A DNA stretch of 64,000 nt from Arthrobacter sp. PvP023 (GCF_017832975.1 NZ_JAFIBI010000001.1:2852001-2916000), one strand, 5' to 3'. Shown: positions 54,095 through 63,317, numbered from the stretch's first letter. Numbers and translations are program-made. Notes: a model not told the origin generated them from the letters alone.

Positions 54095-55342
54095 TCAGCA
54101 GGCAGTGGGTTCACCGAAGGGCAGTGACGTGCCGGCTATGAGCCAGGCGCTGCCGTCCCACTGCATTGCATATCGAAGCTTCCAGTTTGAACAGGTTTGG
54201 CCGTTTCTGCCGTGCGCTGCATCCTGGCGTGTTTGTAGGTTTACATCAGCGGAGAGGGCATCGCCGCTGCCGGAAACGTCTACGATTTCGACCTTTTGCC
54301 AGTACGAGGATCCAAGGTCAGCGCTCCATGCAACTGAGTCACCGAAAGTTGCTTGAAGTTCGGGAGTGAATTGCTTGAAGGCGGCGGCGTAGGCCCCTTG
54401 GTTGATGCCCTGGCCGTGGAGCAAGAGGCTCTGCCCGATGTTGCGTGCTTGATCGTGGCTTGCCAGGACGGTGAGCGGGAAGGATCCTGAACCCGGTGCC
54501 GGGGCGTTGCCGCAGTCTTTGAGCGTGACCGGCACCGATCGTTTCTGCCATTCCTGAACGGCGGCAGCAGCCCGCGGCGCAGTCACTGCGTAGGCGATGC
54601 CTTCGGCCCGGACGTTTTCGTCGAATTCGATGGTGACGATAACACCTGAAACCTGACCATCCTGGGTAATCAGGGGTCCACCGCTGTTTCCATGGTTGAT
54701 AGCGGCATCGGTTTGAATCAGATTGCTAAGAACTCGGTTGCCAATTCTCTGTTCCGCGTTCAGAGCGCTTACTGTCCCTCGGGTCAAGGTGAAAGGCCGA
54801 CCTAAGGGAAATCCGAGGGCAGCGACATCAGTTCCAATTGGCGGTTCAGTTGTTCTGAACTGAAACTGATGACCTTGGACGGGGGTCTCGGTTCTTACGA
54901 GCGCCAAATCAGCGAGTTCGTTCGTACCCAGTGTTGTGGCATTTACCGTTGTGCGGCCAAACGAAATGCTTATCGCGGATGCGTCCCGCACCATGTGCGC
55001 AGCGGTGACGACCAAATCCGGGCCAACAAGAAAGCCGGTGCCCGTGAAACTGTTCTCACACCTCGTGACGCTGAATTGCCCCACACCCGACTGCGCCTGT
55101 GCAACAACCTCCGGCCAACTGCTGGGAACGGCCTCCGTGCTTGGGCTCGGGCTCTGGGATGGATTCTGGCTGGGGGTAGGAGTGCTTCCGCTTGGGACAG
55201 GCCCTTGTGCGGTGGGCGGTCCGGACGAACTGGTAGAGGAATCAGGGGAAGGTTCAGACTCAGTTGTGCATCCCGTTGTCCATAAACATAAGCTCACGAC
55301 TGCCGCAATCGTACAAATCATGGGACTTCGCTTAGTGCTCAT
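54095..55342 (-). CDS. Lipoprotein trypsin-like serine protease (S1C, HtrA-like domain)
   Basis: 415 residues from ATG 55342, with GGGAGGCAATTG in front. The signal is a lipoprotein type: basic start, hydrophobic stretch and lipobox LWTTGC with Cys near residue 25. A Ser/Pro/Thr-rich spacer (about 26-75) follows. The catalytic triad is visible: His in VVTAAHMV, Asp in ADLALV and Ser in NHGNSGGPLI. The last about 130 residues form an extra domain with no PDZ features. It probably acts on the outer face of the membrane. Gene isolated. Confidence 0.86.
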   Translation of the reverse strand: MSTKRSPMICTIAAVVSLCLWTTGCTTESEPSPDSSTSSSGPPTAQGPVPSGSTPTPSQNPSQSPSPSTEAVPSSWPEVVAQAQSGVGQFSVTRCENSFTGTGFLVGPDLVVTAAHMVRDASAISISFGRTTVNATTLGTNELADLALVRTETPVQGHQFQFRTTEPPIGTDVAALGFPLGRPFTLTRGTVSALNAEQRIGNRVLSNLIQTDAAINHGNSGGPLITQDGQVSGVIVTIEFDENVRAEGIAYAVTAPRAAAAVQEWQKRSVPVTLKDCGNAPAPGSGSFPLTVLASHDQARNIGQSLLLHGQGINQGAYAAAFKQFTPELQATFGDSVAWSADLGSSYWQKVEIVDVSGSGDALSADVNLQTRQDAAHGRNGQTCSNWKLRYAMQWDGSAWLIAGTSLPFGEPTAC

Positions 55343-56632
55343 CAATTGCCTCCCGGTGCTGAAGGAACGGGACAACAGCCTCAGTACATGGGTGTGAACC
55401 ACTCCTGCCTACTGCCCCGCAACGCCATTCATAAGTCGTGGAAGCGGCGCATGAAATAGAGCTTTGAGCCATGGAGGCAAAATGGGAGATCCCTCCATGA
55501 TTCCATCAACGGCCGCTTTTCGTTACTCAGACACCCCAGCGATGACATACTAGCACCGGAAAAATCAGATTTTCCGGATCGGTCCTGCCAAATCCGAATG
55601 GTGTCACGCCGCTTAACTCATCGGCCATTCGCATGAACGCCCCTGACTCATGAACAGGCTCTGCTCGTTGCCGCCCCTGATTGGGGCTAGACCATGGAAC
55701 GTGGGTTCCGCGGCCGAGCACAAATCGGTAAGGGCATGTGTTCGAACAATCCTCCAAACCGCAAGATCAGATAGCATCTACCGCTGGTGAATAGATAGGG
55801 TCTGGATCCAGTCTGGCCAGATCGCCGACGACAATTGCAGCGACCCGTCCGGTTCCGACTATGCAGCGCTGGTTGGAACTGGCCGGCTGCGGGCAACGGG
55901 TTCTGGAGCCCGCGTGCCATCATGCATGCCCGGCTCCAGGGCCCAGGGCCCAGGCGGCACGATGGAGCAAATTCGCGAGTCGGCCACGAAGGTGACCGAC
56001 CTGTTTGCGTTTCCTTTTGGCGCCTTTTGCCTCGATAACAGGGGCACAAGGCAACGTGCTACGAGCTTCGATGTTAACAGCACCGAGGAATGGGTAAGCC
56101 AGCTGAAAATAGTCCATCAATCTCTTCTTGTCATTAGCGTGGGCGGCCGCGGACCGACAACGTCCGCAATCGCGGATTTGTACCGTGTGGGTCACCAGCG
56201 GGCTGGGCGGAGAGCCCGCGTTCATGGAACCGGGCGCTAAGGCCGGCAGCAAGCCATAGAAGTCCCCCGCCAGGTAGCGCACGTAGAGCCGCTTCTCGGT
56301 TAAAAACAGAATCAGGAAAGAACTACGTCCCCCAGCTGGAGCCAGCCGGTGGACTCGCCGGTCTCAAAAGTCCCTGCGTGCGGAACCTGGACAGCACTGC
56401 ATCAGTCCGTCTCCCCTTGAGGTTACGGAAGGTTCAATATCGGCTCTTACGGCGCGGGAGTAGAAGTAGCTGCGGGAGTCCCGCTCTTTAACGAAATTGT
56501 TGCTTGCGCAGGCCAGGTCGCCTTTGCGGCGATCCTTGCCTTCGGACGCCGGAGCACGAATTGGCTCCTGAATTGCTTATTAGTGCATCTATGCTCAACG
56601 CGTACCAGAAGGAAAATGGGTCTGGGCTCGTG
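55343..56632. other. About 1.3 kb without recognisable genes
   Basis: All frames are short or implausible. Some short frames read vaguely protein-like on the minus strand (about 56195-56290, GDFYGLLPALAPGS), but none has a start with a ribosome-binding site or a family. The composition differs from neighbouring genes. It looks like decayed DNA next to the IS21/SDR debris on its right. Confidence 0.4.
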
Positions 56633-57003
56633 TCAAAACACCTGGCCTGTCGCGCGGACGGTGATATCGGAGACGTCGACGCCGGGCGGCTGGGATAGTG
56701 CCCACAGCATGGCTTCGGCGACGGATTCCGGGGCGATGGCGGCGTCCGGGGCCTCCTTCCAGAGAGGGGTGTCCACGTGGCCCGGGGCGAGGTGCAGCAC
56801 CCGGACGCCGGTTCCCACGAGCTGCTGGCGGAGGGATTCGGCGAAGCCGGTCACGGCGTGGCGGTGTACAGGTTTCCGGGATAGACCTTCCGCCCGGCGG
56901 TGCTGCCGATCAGCACCATGTGGCCGCTGTTTTCGGTAAGGTGCGGTAATGCCGCTTTAGCCAGGATGGCCGGCCCATAAACGTTGGTCAGGACCATGTC
57001 CCG
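56633..57003 (-). pseudogene. Short-chain dehydrogenase fragment with a 7-nt deletion at the active site
   Basis: Minus-strand reading gives DMVLTNVYGPAILAKAALPH, HMVLIGSTAGRKVYPGNLYT, then a frame change, then AVTGFAESLRQQLVGTGVRV and HLAPGHVDTPLW. This is the second half of an SDR. At about 56855-56875 the expected YTATK-HAV is shortened by 7 nt, which removes the catalytic Lys and shifts the frame. The N-terminal nucleotide-binding half is missing, replaced at about 57003 by IS21 sequence. Non-functional. Confidence 0.72.
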
Positions 57004-57280
57004 CCGTCAACGGCGACGCGGACGGGACCCGTGAACTGATCGATGTCCTGCTGCTTCACCGCTCCATGGACGCAGGTGATATCCACGCCGGGATCACCGC
57101 GGCGCTGGGGGTGGGTGCCGTCAGTGCCGACGTCGTCGCGGTCGAAGCCCGCAGACACATCTCAAGCCTCTCCGGTGCCGGGTCCGGTTCGGACCGTCAT
57201 CCCGTTGCTCGAGAAGACGCGAATGTGCGACGGGTTGTCAGCCTTACCCAGCGTCGGCTCATGGATCCGGCGGCGGTCAT
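57004..57280 (+). pseudogene. IS21-family IstA transposase, C-terminal fragment
   Basis: Reads ELIDVLLLHRSMDAGDIHAG, AALGVGAVSADVVAVEARRH, then RVVSLTQRRLMDPAAVIAGL. This is the C-terminal tail of IstA just before the IstB gene. The N-terminal HTH and DDE core are missing, cut at the SDR junction near 57003. Confidence 0.75.
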
Positions 57281-58063
57281 CGCCGGGCTCCCGCCAGCGG
57301 CGCGGCCTGACCGAACAGGCCGCGGTCGCGGCTGTGGACCAGGCCTGCCGCCGGCTGCGCCTGCCCACCGTCCGGGCGGTCCTGGACGAGGCCCTTACCG
57401 TCGCCGGAAAGGAACAACTGAGCTACCAGGGGTTCCTGGCGGAGCTGTTGCTGGCCGAGTGCGATGACCGGGACCGGCGCTCCTCGATCCGCCGCGTGAA
57501 GGCCGCGAATTTTCCCCGGGACAAATGGCTCGGGATTTCGATTTCGACGCGACCCGAATATCAACCCCGCCACTATCCACACCCTCGCTACCGGGGACTG
57601 GATCCACAAAGGATCGCCCCTGTGTCTCATCGGGGATTCCGGGACGGGAAAATCCCACTTGCTGATCGGACTCGGCACCGCTGCGGCGGAGAAGGGCTAC
57701 CGGGTGAAATACACCCTGGCGACCCGGCTTGTGAACGAACTCGTCGAGGCCGCGGATGAGAAAGTCCTGGCCAAGACCATCGCCCGCTACGGACGCGTGG
57801 ATCTGCTCTGCATCGACGAACTGGGCTATATGGAACTGGACCGCCGCGGCGCCGAACTTCTGTTCCAGGTCCTCACCGAACGAGAGGAGAAGAATTCCAT
57901 CGCCATAGCCTCCAACGAATCCTTCTCCGGCTGGACCAAAACCTTCACCGACCCACGTCTCTGCGCCGCGATCGTGGACAGGCTGACCTTCAACGGCGCC
58001 ATCATCGAAACAGGCACCGATTCATATCGTCTCGCCCACACCCGAACACAGAAATCAGCCTAA
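57281..58063 (+). pseudogene. IS21-family IstB ATPase, frameshifted
   Basis: The IstB sequence is recognisable over almost its full length: RGLTEQAAVAAVDQACRRLR, ELLLAECDDRDRRSSIRRVK, Walker A GDSGTGKSHLLIGL, Walker B LLCIDELGYMELDRRG, and ASNESFSGWTKTF. Two 1-nt deletions near 57533 (before GATTTCGATTTC) and 57553 (in GCGAACCC) shift the frame, splitting the protein into 57281-57535 and about 57555-58063. It is the AAA+ partner of IstA and is inactive as read. Confidence 0.82.
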
Positions 58064-58220
58064 TCACAGACTCCTGGCGGAGGATCGCGTCAGATGCCGC
58101 AGCAGCTTCAGGAACAACACTCCCGGTCCAGAGCCATCCCAAGCGGAAGTAGGTGGAGTTTTCCGGGGGTTGGGAGAACAACAGGAGTTGTCGCAATGAC
58201 AAGGTTCCGGCGGCCCGCCA

Positions 58221-58570
58221 GCATTGAGACTTGAGGGAGGACGAGACACCTCAAAGGATTGGCTGTGACAATCAAGTATGGCTGAGGATTATGAATTGGC
58301 GTCGTGGGGTCTTCGTCCGGGGGCTACGGCCTACGCCCGGATCACTCTGTGGGCGATAGGTCTCTTCCGCCGCCCGGGGTCAGCGACCTATGGAGGATTC
58401 TCCTCGGACGACGTGTTTCGGATGAATCCTGTTGAACGAGTTCTAAAGCAGCGCGGTCACTCACGAGGATGGTGTGGCCCGATCGAATCTGATGAGGGTC
58501 CACTTCGTCCTTCCTGGACCAGCGGCGACTAGATTTGGCCCGAAATAGGGGGTTCCCTAGGCAATAGAGC
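58221..58570. other. Unassigned stretch right of the IS21 relic
   Basis: A plus-strand frame from 58278 (84 residues, MAEDYELASWGLRPGATAYA...) has no ribosome-binding site and no recognisable domain. I see no convincing gene here. The stretch ends at a strong bidirectional hairpin (58571-58610). Confidence 0.35.
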
Positions 58571-58610
58571 GGGAAGGCCGTTACCTCGATCGTGAGGCAA
58601 CGGCCTTCCC
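58571..58610. terminator. Strong bidirectional hairpin terminator
   Basis: GGGAAGGCCGTT-A-CCTC (58571-58587) pairs with GAGG-C-AACGGCCTTCCC (58594-58610), one A/C mismatch, 6-nt loop. It is followed on the plus strand by ATATTTCTATT and lies 7 nt beyond the stop of the minus-strand ORF at 58617. This supports that ORF being transcribed. Confidence 0.75.
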
Positions 58611-58616
58611 ATATTT

Positions 58617-58829
58617 CTATTCGCCGCAAGTTCCGGCCTGAGGTGTCCCCCACACTTCATTGCCGCCGGCCACGACACCGTTAATCGCGCGAGCCCAGCC
58701 CCTGGTGTTCCAGCGGTACTTACCATAAGAGGTCTGGCCGGACGGGGTGGCCCGGCACGACGCCGATTCGTTAGATACTTCAAGACGCGAAGCCCGTGTT
58801 TCGAAAACTTTTGCTTTTCGAGACACCAT
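58617..58829 (-). CDS. Hypothetical 70-residue protein
   Basis: ATG 58829 to stop at 58617, directly before a strong terminator. The product is polar with two Cys (SCRATPSGQTSYGKYRWNTR and GTCGE). The second half (GWARAINGVVAGGNEVWGTP) resembles a small compact secreted or toxin-like domain, but there is no signal peptide and no ribosome-binding site. It may be the end of a longer gene whose start was lost, since another open frame (VSVKVAVPFGLVDG) abuts it upstream. Low confidence. Confidence 0.4.
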   Translation of the reverse strand: MVSRKAKVFETRASRLEVSNESASCRATPSGQTSYGKYRWNTRGWARAINGVVAGGNEVWGTPQAGTCGE

Positions 58830-58941
58830 CTACGAGCCCAAATGGGACGGCTACTTTCACTGAAACCTTGTCAATCCCCTCGCAGCCTCTGGCGCTGACA
58901 CTACCTCTATCGCTGGTGCGTTGATTCCAAGCCGACGCGGC

Positions 58942-59256
58942 CTATTGATACTGAGCGACAGCGGAGTACATCATCACGCCCGCCGCCACCGCCGCTGCGA
59001 GGGCGAACACGGTGGTCGCCCAGGTCAGCAGGGAGCGTTCCTTGTCGTGAATGATGCTGACCAGTCCGAGTGCTGTTGCGGCGGCTGCGGGTCCCATGCA
59101 TGCCTGGCCGAGTGAGTTCCACACCCAGGGGGCGGATGGGTAGTCCATCATAGGCCGGAGAATGATCCATGCGGTGAGGGTCGCCAGCACAGTGATGGCA
59201 GCGAAGAGGAGGCTCCAGCGACCGGAGGCTGATCGTGGTGTGACTGCCAGGAACAT
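58942..59256 (-). CDS. Small integral membrane protein
   Basis: 104 residues with three hydrophobic helices (WSLLFAAITVLATLTAWIIL, then ACMGPAAAATALGLVSIIH, then AATTVFALAAAVAAGVMMYS-like). The start is MFLAVTPRSASGRWS. It lies 9 nt downstream of the 224-residue membrane protein, so the two form an operon and probably a complex. No family known to me. Confidence 0.65.
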   Translation of the reverse strand: MFLAVTPRSASGRWSLLFAAITVLATLTAWIILRPMMDYPSAPWVWNSLGQACMGPAAAATALGLVSIIHDKERSLLTWATTVFALAAAVAAGVMMYSAVAQYQ

Positions 59257-59265
59257 GTCTTCCGC

Positions 59266-59940
59266 CTAGGGGTGGGGTGTGAAAAGACTGATGAAAAAGG
59301 CCAGATCGAAGAAGGCCAGCTGCGCCGGGGCGGCGACCAGGGCGATGGCCGACAGCACCGAGCGGTCCCGATAACTGACGATCGCCGCCAAGGCCAGGGC
59401 TGGTCCGGCCATCGTCGTCGACGGCGTCAGGACAGCCCATGGGCTGAAGCCGAGGACGAGGAAGGCTGCCAGGAAGACTACTGCCCACCACCCTGCAGGA
59501 GTGTTGGGCAGGAAACGGATGGCTGCTCCGTCAGCCCGGAACGCCGCGAGGATGCCCAGCACGGCTGCCACGATGAGCGCGATGGTCCCGGCAGAGATGA
59601 AGACGTCGGGCGTGACGGGCAGCTGCGTTCCCGGCGAGAAGACTGCCGAGGCAGCAGCCATGATCGCGGCCGAAAGGATGAGGAACGCGAGTGCCCAGTA
59701 GCCGAGCCTCGTGCGGATTACGCGGTGTTTCCGCACTTGGGCTGCGATCGCTGTGGCGGCGCTGAGAACAAAACTGCCGACGACGACAGTTGCCCAAATA
59801 ACCTGCCCTACTGGTGGAGGCCCAAACGGTATTGACGCCACGGTTAGGGCGGCGATGAACAGCACCACAGCCGTCCGGGTAAGCCAGACAACCGGCAGAA
59901 CGCGCCGGCTGGTAATTGTGGATTGGATCGGAATTGCCAT
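59266..59940 (-). CDS. Integral membrane protein of unknown function
   Basis: 224 residues with six to seven hydrophobic segments: TRTAVVLFIAALTVASIPFG, VIWATVVVGSFVLSAATAIA, YWALAFLILSAAIMAAASAV, ISAGTIALIVAAVLGILAAF, AGWWAVVFLAAFLVLGFSP, and the last pair near the C-terminus. The N-terminus is basic. No conserved catalytic residues are seen. It is the first gene of a two-gene unit with the 104-residue membrane protein. Confidence 0.7.
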   Translation of the reverse strand: MAIPIQSTITSRRVLPVVWLTRTAVVLFIAALTVASIPFGPPPVGQVIWATVVVGSFVLSAATAIAAQVRKHRVIRTRLGYWALAFLILSAAIMAAASAVFSPGTQLPVTPDVFISAGTIALIVAAVLGILAAFRADGAAIRFLPNTPAGWWAVVFLAAFLVLGFSPWAVLTPSTTMAGPALALAAIVSYRDRSVLSAIALVAAPAQLAFFDLAFFISLFTPHP

Positions 59941-60516
59941 CTGAGGTTCCGCCTGGGTTCTGGAGGTTCACCCGCGGAGCGTGAACCTCGGGATGGGAAT
60001 AACTTCGCAAGGCACAGTCGAGGGCAGTCGAGGGCTGCTGAACCCAGATCATTGCGCGGCGGCCATGACACTCGTTCTGAAGGACATTGCGTGTCTATAA
60101 GAGGATCGCCTGATCGACAGGCCGAGGCTAGGGCTCAAAGTCCTCCCCGCAGGCGAACAGAGTGCGTTTCTCGTTGCCGAGGGCGCGCCGCTGTGCGGGA
60201 GGAACCGCTCGGCGCGACGGCCGGCTCCACTTGCCTTGCAGGGGGTGGCCATTTGCGGCTTGGCGCCGGGAGGGACGTTTTACCGGATCTGCCGATGAGC
60301 GTGTGGCACGGGTTTGGGCGTGGGAGTCGCGAGTGTTCGCTTCAGCGGCTCCGCTGCGGTGAGTCACGGACAGGCAGCCGGGCCGGGATGTCCGCGATGT
60401 GGTCCCCTGCGATGCCCGGGCCAGCCGGGACCTTCTCCCCTAGAGCCTGCCATCCCACCTGCCTAGCGTCGGAGTACGAAGACGGGAGACCGTCCATATT
60501 GAGGGAGATAAGTACA
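59941..60516. other. 576 bp without a convincing gene
   Basis: Divergent control region between the membrane-protein pair and the SRPBCC gene. Open frames on both strands (for example about 60120-60360) have Arg-rich, non-protein-like composition. The promoter of the SRPBCC gene must lie in the right part. No repeats stand out. Confidence 0.45.
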
Positions 60517-60960
60517 GTGGCCACTCTGACACGCAGCATCACAATCGACGCCCCGGTCGACACAGTCTTCAACTTCGCGTTGGACATCAGCCAATTGTGG
60601 AAGATGAAGGACGTCGAGTTGACGGATGTCGACGTCAAGCCTGAAGGTGTCGGCACTTCGGCCCGCCTGAACACGCATCTCCTGGGCTTCCGCCTGGTGG
60701 GCGGTGTCGAGTACACCGAAGTCGTCCCCCGTCAGCGGATCGTCGCGCAGGTCCACTTCTTTGCGGAGAAGCCGACCTGGAGATTCACGTTCGAACCCGC
60801 CGACGGCGGCACCAAGGTGACCGCAGAGGCCGAGTGGGACGTGAAGGTCCCGGTCGTAGGCAAGCCCATCGAGAAAATGATGGTGAAGGAACACGAGCCC
60901 TACGTGGAGGCGATGCTCGCCGAGCTCAAAACACAGGTGGAGGCCAAGACCGCCGCCTGA
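60517..60960 (+). CDS. SRPBCC family protein, GTG start
   Basis: 147 residues starting at GTG 60517, preceded by GAGGGAGATAAGTACA. An open frame continues far upstream but has non-protein composition. The CoxG/START-like fold is evident: TLTRSITIDAPVDTVFNFAL, QLWKMKDVELTDVDVKPEGV, FRLVGGVEYTEVVPRQRIVA, WRFTFEPADGGTKVTAEAEW, and the C-terminal helix EHEPYVEAMLAELKTQVEAK. It probably binds a hydrophobic ligand. Unrelated at sequence level to the SRPBCC gene at 40.4 kb. Confidence 0.82.
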   Translation: MATLTRSITIDAPVDTVFNFALDISQLWKMKDVELTDVDVKPEGVGTSARLNTHLLGFRLVGGVEYTEVVPRQRIVAQVHFFAEKPTWRFTFEPADGGTKVTAEAEWDVKVPVVGKPIEKMMVKEHEPYVEAMLAELKTQVEAKTAA

Positions 60961-61050
60961 TGCCGCGAAGCCACATGCGGCGTCCCGGTGAGGGATCCCC
61001 AAACTGGACGGAAATGCCCCACAGACTGCCGGCCGTGCAAGAATCGCGGC

Positions 61051-61374
61051 ATGGATGAGGATGAGCGGCAGACGAGGCAAGAATTGATGATCGTCCAGGC
61101 TCTGGTGCAGGCGATGGATCGGCGCGTCGAAGTCTCCAGGGTGATTGGGGACGAAGCAATCCGTCGCGTGGGTCAGCTGTTGGATGTTGGAGAGCTGGGC
61201 AGCCGGTTTGTCCTCGACCCGCAGGGCAGACGTATCAACCCTCGCGGAGCCATTCCCCTCTGCATCGACCCCGGACGGCTGCCTATGGTGCGGGGTCATG
61301 GTCAAACAGCCTGCTGTGAGACATTCCGGACGAAAGCGCGCAGGCGCCGGTATACCTCCTGGGATTCCGGATAG
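61051..61374 (+). CDS. Hypothetical protein, possibly a truncated GyrA-tower-like fragment
   Basis: The ATG at 61051 begins MDEDERQTRQELMIVQALVQ, followed by RRVEVSRVIGDEAIRRVGQL and LDVGELGSRFVLDPQ. The helix-turn pattern with RVGQLLDVGELGSRFVLD resembles the coiled-coil tower end of type IIA topoisomerase A subunits (LL-I-E-A-x-x-V-LDMQ), where a GyrA would continue LDMQLRRL. The last about 25 residues overlap the convergent esterase and are Arg-rich. This suggests the original end is lost. Function unknown. Confidence 0.35.
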   Translation: MDEDERQTRQELMIVQALVQAMDRRVEVSRVIGDEAIRRVGQLLDVGELGSRFVLDPQGRRINPRGAIPLCIDPGRLPMVRGHGQTACCETFRTKARRRRYTSWDSG

Positions 61375-62363
61375 CGGTAGTCCTGCTGCCATGTGTGTTC
61401 AGTGTTGGCATTCGCCCAGGAGTAGATCAACATGTCTACTGGCACGGCATTCTGTTGAAGCCGTTTAATGAAGTTCACGTTCGCCTCGTAAAAGAAGTCG
61501 CGCTCGGACGTAGTGACGAACACCGGTGGGAACCGGCCGTCGAGCCACTCAATGGGAGACACGAAGCCGGTCGCGGCCCTTAGCCGTTCCATGCCCGGGC
61601 CAGTGGAGAAGGCACTGTGCATCCAGCCCCTAGCCTTGCCGGCCGATGGCAGCAACATTCGGACGAAGTTCAGGCTGAGGACAAAGCCGCTCTTGAAAAA
61701 CACAGAGAAATCAACCACGCTGCAGTGCTGAACCAGTCCCTTCAGGTGCTTCCCGGGGACAGCTGGCTTCAAGGAGTAGTGCGCGGCGAGCTCAGGCCTG
61801 AAGATGGTAGCGGTGAGCAAAGCCGCGATCTGACCGCCGGCGGAGTCACCCCCTAAGATCACGCATTCCGGATCCCCGCCGTATTGGCCTATGTTGGCAC
61901 TTACCCACGCCAAGGCTGCATTTGCATCCCTCAGAACATGGCCCATGTGGAAACGGGGAGGCTGGCGGTAGTTGACGTTGACCACAACCATCCCGCCGAG
62001 CGCCTGGTTCGCGCAGTACTTGGTCAGCGCTGACTTGTCCCCGGACGTCCAGCCTCCGCCGTGGAAATAGACGTAGACAGGAAAGGACTTTTGGTTCCCG
62101 GCTCTCCCCTCAGGGCTGTCCACAGCCGGAGCAGCAGGGGTGAGCACGTCCAGGTGGTGCGCCCGCACATTGTCGCCCAGGTAATTTATGTCGTGGACGT
62201 AGTCCACTTCCGTGATGGGTTCGCTGTTAAACCTCGTCCGCTCACGTGAGCTCACCGAGCGCATGAGGAGCCGCCATGTCCAGACCGGGACGCGGCGCAC
62301 CACTCCTCGCGCCCGGCGCGCCAGCGAGAAGGCACTTTCGGAATGGTGGACCGCAGTGGTCAT
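61302..62363 (-). CDS. Alpha/beta hydrolase, hormone-sensitive-lipase-type esterase
   Basis: 353 residues. Family motifs: oxyanion-hole YFHGGGWTSGDKS (about 106-118), nucleophile GGDSAGG (Ser), catalytic Asp in the segment near FVTTSERDFF, and late His in NTEHTWQQDY. The first about 40 residues are basic, with a possible amphipathic helix (RRVPVWTWRLLMRS). It hydrolyses short- to medium-chain esters, with substrate unknown. Its end overlaps the convergent ORF from 61051. Confidence 0.84.
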   Translation of the reverse strand: MTTAVHHSESAFSLARRARGVVRRVPVWTWRLLMRSVSSRERTRFNSEPITEVDYVHDINYLGDNVRAHHLDVLTPAAPAVDSPEGRAGNQKSFPVYVYFHGGGWTSGDKSALTKYCANQALGGMVVVNVNYRQPPRFHMGHVLRDANAALAWVSANIGQYGGDPECVILGGDSAGGQIAALLTATIFRPELAAHYSLKPAVPGKHLKGLVQHCSVVDFSVFFKSGFVLSLNFVRMLLPSAGKARGWMHSAFSTGPGMERLRAATGFVSPIEWLDGRFPPVFVTTSERDFFYEANVNFIKRLQQNAVPVDMLIYSWANANTEHTWQQDYRYPESQEVYRRLRAFVRNVSQQAV

Positions 62364-62512
62364 CCAATAATGCTAGCCGGAAGACCAGAAATGCCGAACG
62401 TCGGCGGGCCCGGGGGCCTTTCGTCCTTGTTGCCTGTTTCGCCCGCAGTATCTATTGGAGGAACACCGGTCCGCTGAAGGCCCTTCCTTGCCCAGGGTAT
62501 GGGGAAGCTGTC

Positions 62513-62810
62513 ATGTCTGATCTGCTGAAATGGTGTCCTTTCGCGACGACCCGTTGGACCCTGCTATTCAACACGCTTATGCACCCCGTCTGGGCTGATG
62601 CACTCCCTGGACAGACTGTTTGACTCTCAGCGCTTCCGGCCCGAATTCCGGCACGGACCCTTCAGCCGCAGCGTCCCGCTTCCCGACGATGTTAAGGAAG
62701 GAGATATCAAAGCCACCCACTCCGACGGGGTATTGGAAGTCCCTGCCCACCTTTCGGACCAAGCAGCGCAGCCGGCGGCCCCCACCATCACCGCCGTGCT
62801 GTGCCAAGGC
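62513..62810 (+). pseudogene. Hsp20/alpha-crystallin small heat-shock protein, broken
   Basis: The start MSDLLKW-PF at 62513 is a normal Hsp20 N-terminus. A lost T in the TTT run at about 62538 shifts the frame (RDDPLDPAIQ continues in another frame). A large part of the alpha-crystallin domain is missing before FRHGPFSRSVPLPDDVKEGD and IKATHSDGVLEVPAHLSD in a third frame (62598 onward). The remaining 55 codons cover only the last strands. Not functional as read. Confidence 0.72.
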
Positions 62811-63101
62811 AGCTGGCCAGCTCCTGTCCCCGGGATTCACACTGCCAGGTCCGGCTCGCCGCGGATGACATGCTGTTCACGCGGAACCGGGCCCAAAGCG
62901 CCTTCGCGTCCATGACACCGAACGGCTCTTTGAAAGCTGAATTAGAACGGCCTCAGCAGTGGTCACCACGCAAATGTGCTGCCGGAGACCTGGTAAGCAC
63001 ACAACAGCGGGCACCCAATGACACTGTCGAGCACAGCAGGTATGGCACCCGATTGCGATGACAGCGGCAGAGGGATACCACCTTGGTCGGCCAAGTTGCC
63101 T
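62811..63101. other. About 290 bp without a gene
   Basis: No frame has a start, bias or motif. It probably contains the leftover 3' region of the broken Hsp20 gene and the terminator of the acyl carrier protein gene. Confidence 0.4.
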
Positions 63102-63317
63102 TCAGCCGTGGCTGGCCAGGTAGTTGACCATGCCGTCAACCATTGCCACGGCCGGATAGTCGCGTTCCGGAATGTCCACGCCCATGGTCTTTGCGATGGT
63201 TTCCACGAGGTGGAGAAAGTCGAGTGAGTCGAGCTCTAGGTCCTGTCGCGGCCGGACGCGGCCGGCGAGGTTTTCAAGCTCGACGTCGGGGGCCACCTGG
63301 CAGATAGCTGCCTGCAC
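63102..63317 (-). CDS. Acyl carrier protein (start region possibly frameshifted)
   Basis: 71 residues from GTG 63317. The four-helix ACP fold is visible with the phosphopantetheine Ser in LELDSLDFLHLVETIAKTMG and the closing helix AVAMVDGMVNYLASHG. A much better start, ATG 63343 with GGAGGAGTT in front, lies 26 nt upstream, one base out of frame. Inserting one base there would give M-K-D-x-D-A-R-Q-A-V-Q, a normal ACP start. It is either a 1-nt lesion or a sequencing error. It carries an acyl chain for lipid or polyketide synthesis and follows the glycosyltransferase. Confidence 0.72.
   Translation of the reverse strand: MQAAICQVAPDVELENLAGRVRPRQDLELDSLDFLHLVETIAKTMGVDIPERDYPAVAMVDGMVNYLASHG

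Larger units (their letters stand above)
57003..58220 (+). mobile_element. IS21-family element, 5'-truncated
   Basis: The element comprises the istA tail, istB and about 150 bp of 3' non-coding sequence up to about 58220. The left end was lost at the SDR junction, so no terminal repeats or target-site duplication can be paired. The element cannot transpose on its own. Confidence 0.7.

Noticed and set aside
56320..56415. Minus-strand stretch reading NLKGRRTDAVLSRFRTQGLL, like the end of a protein.
   Set aside because: Too short, no start or domain, and the next frame reads equally plausibly.
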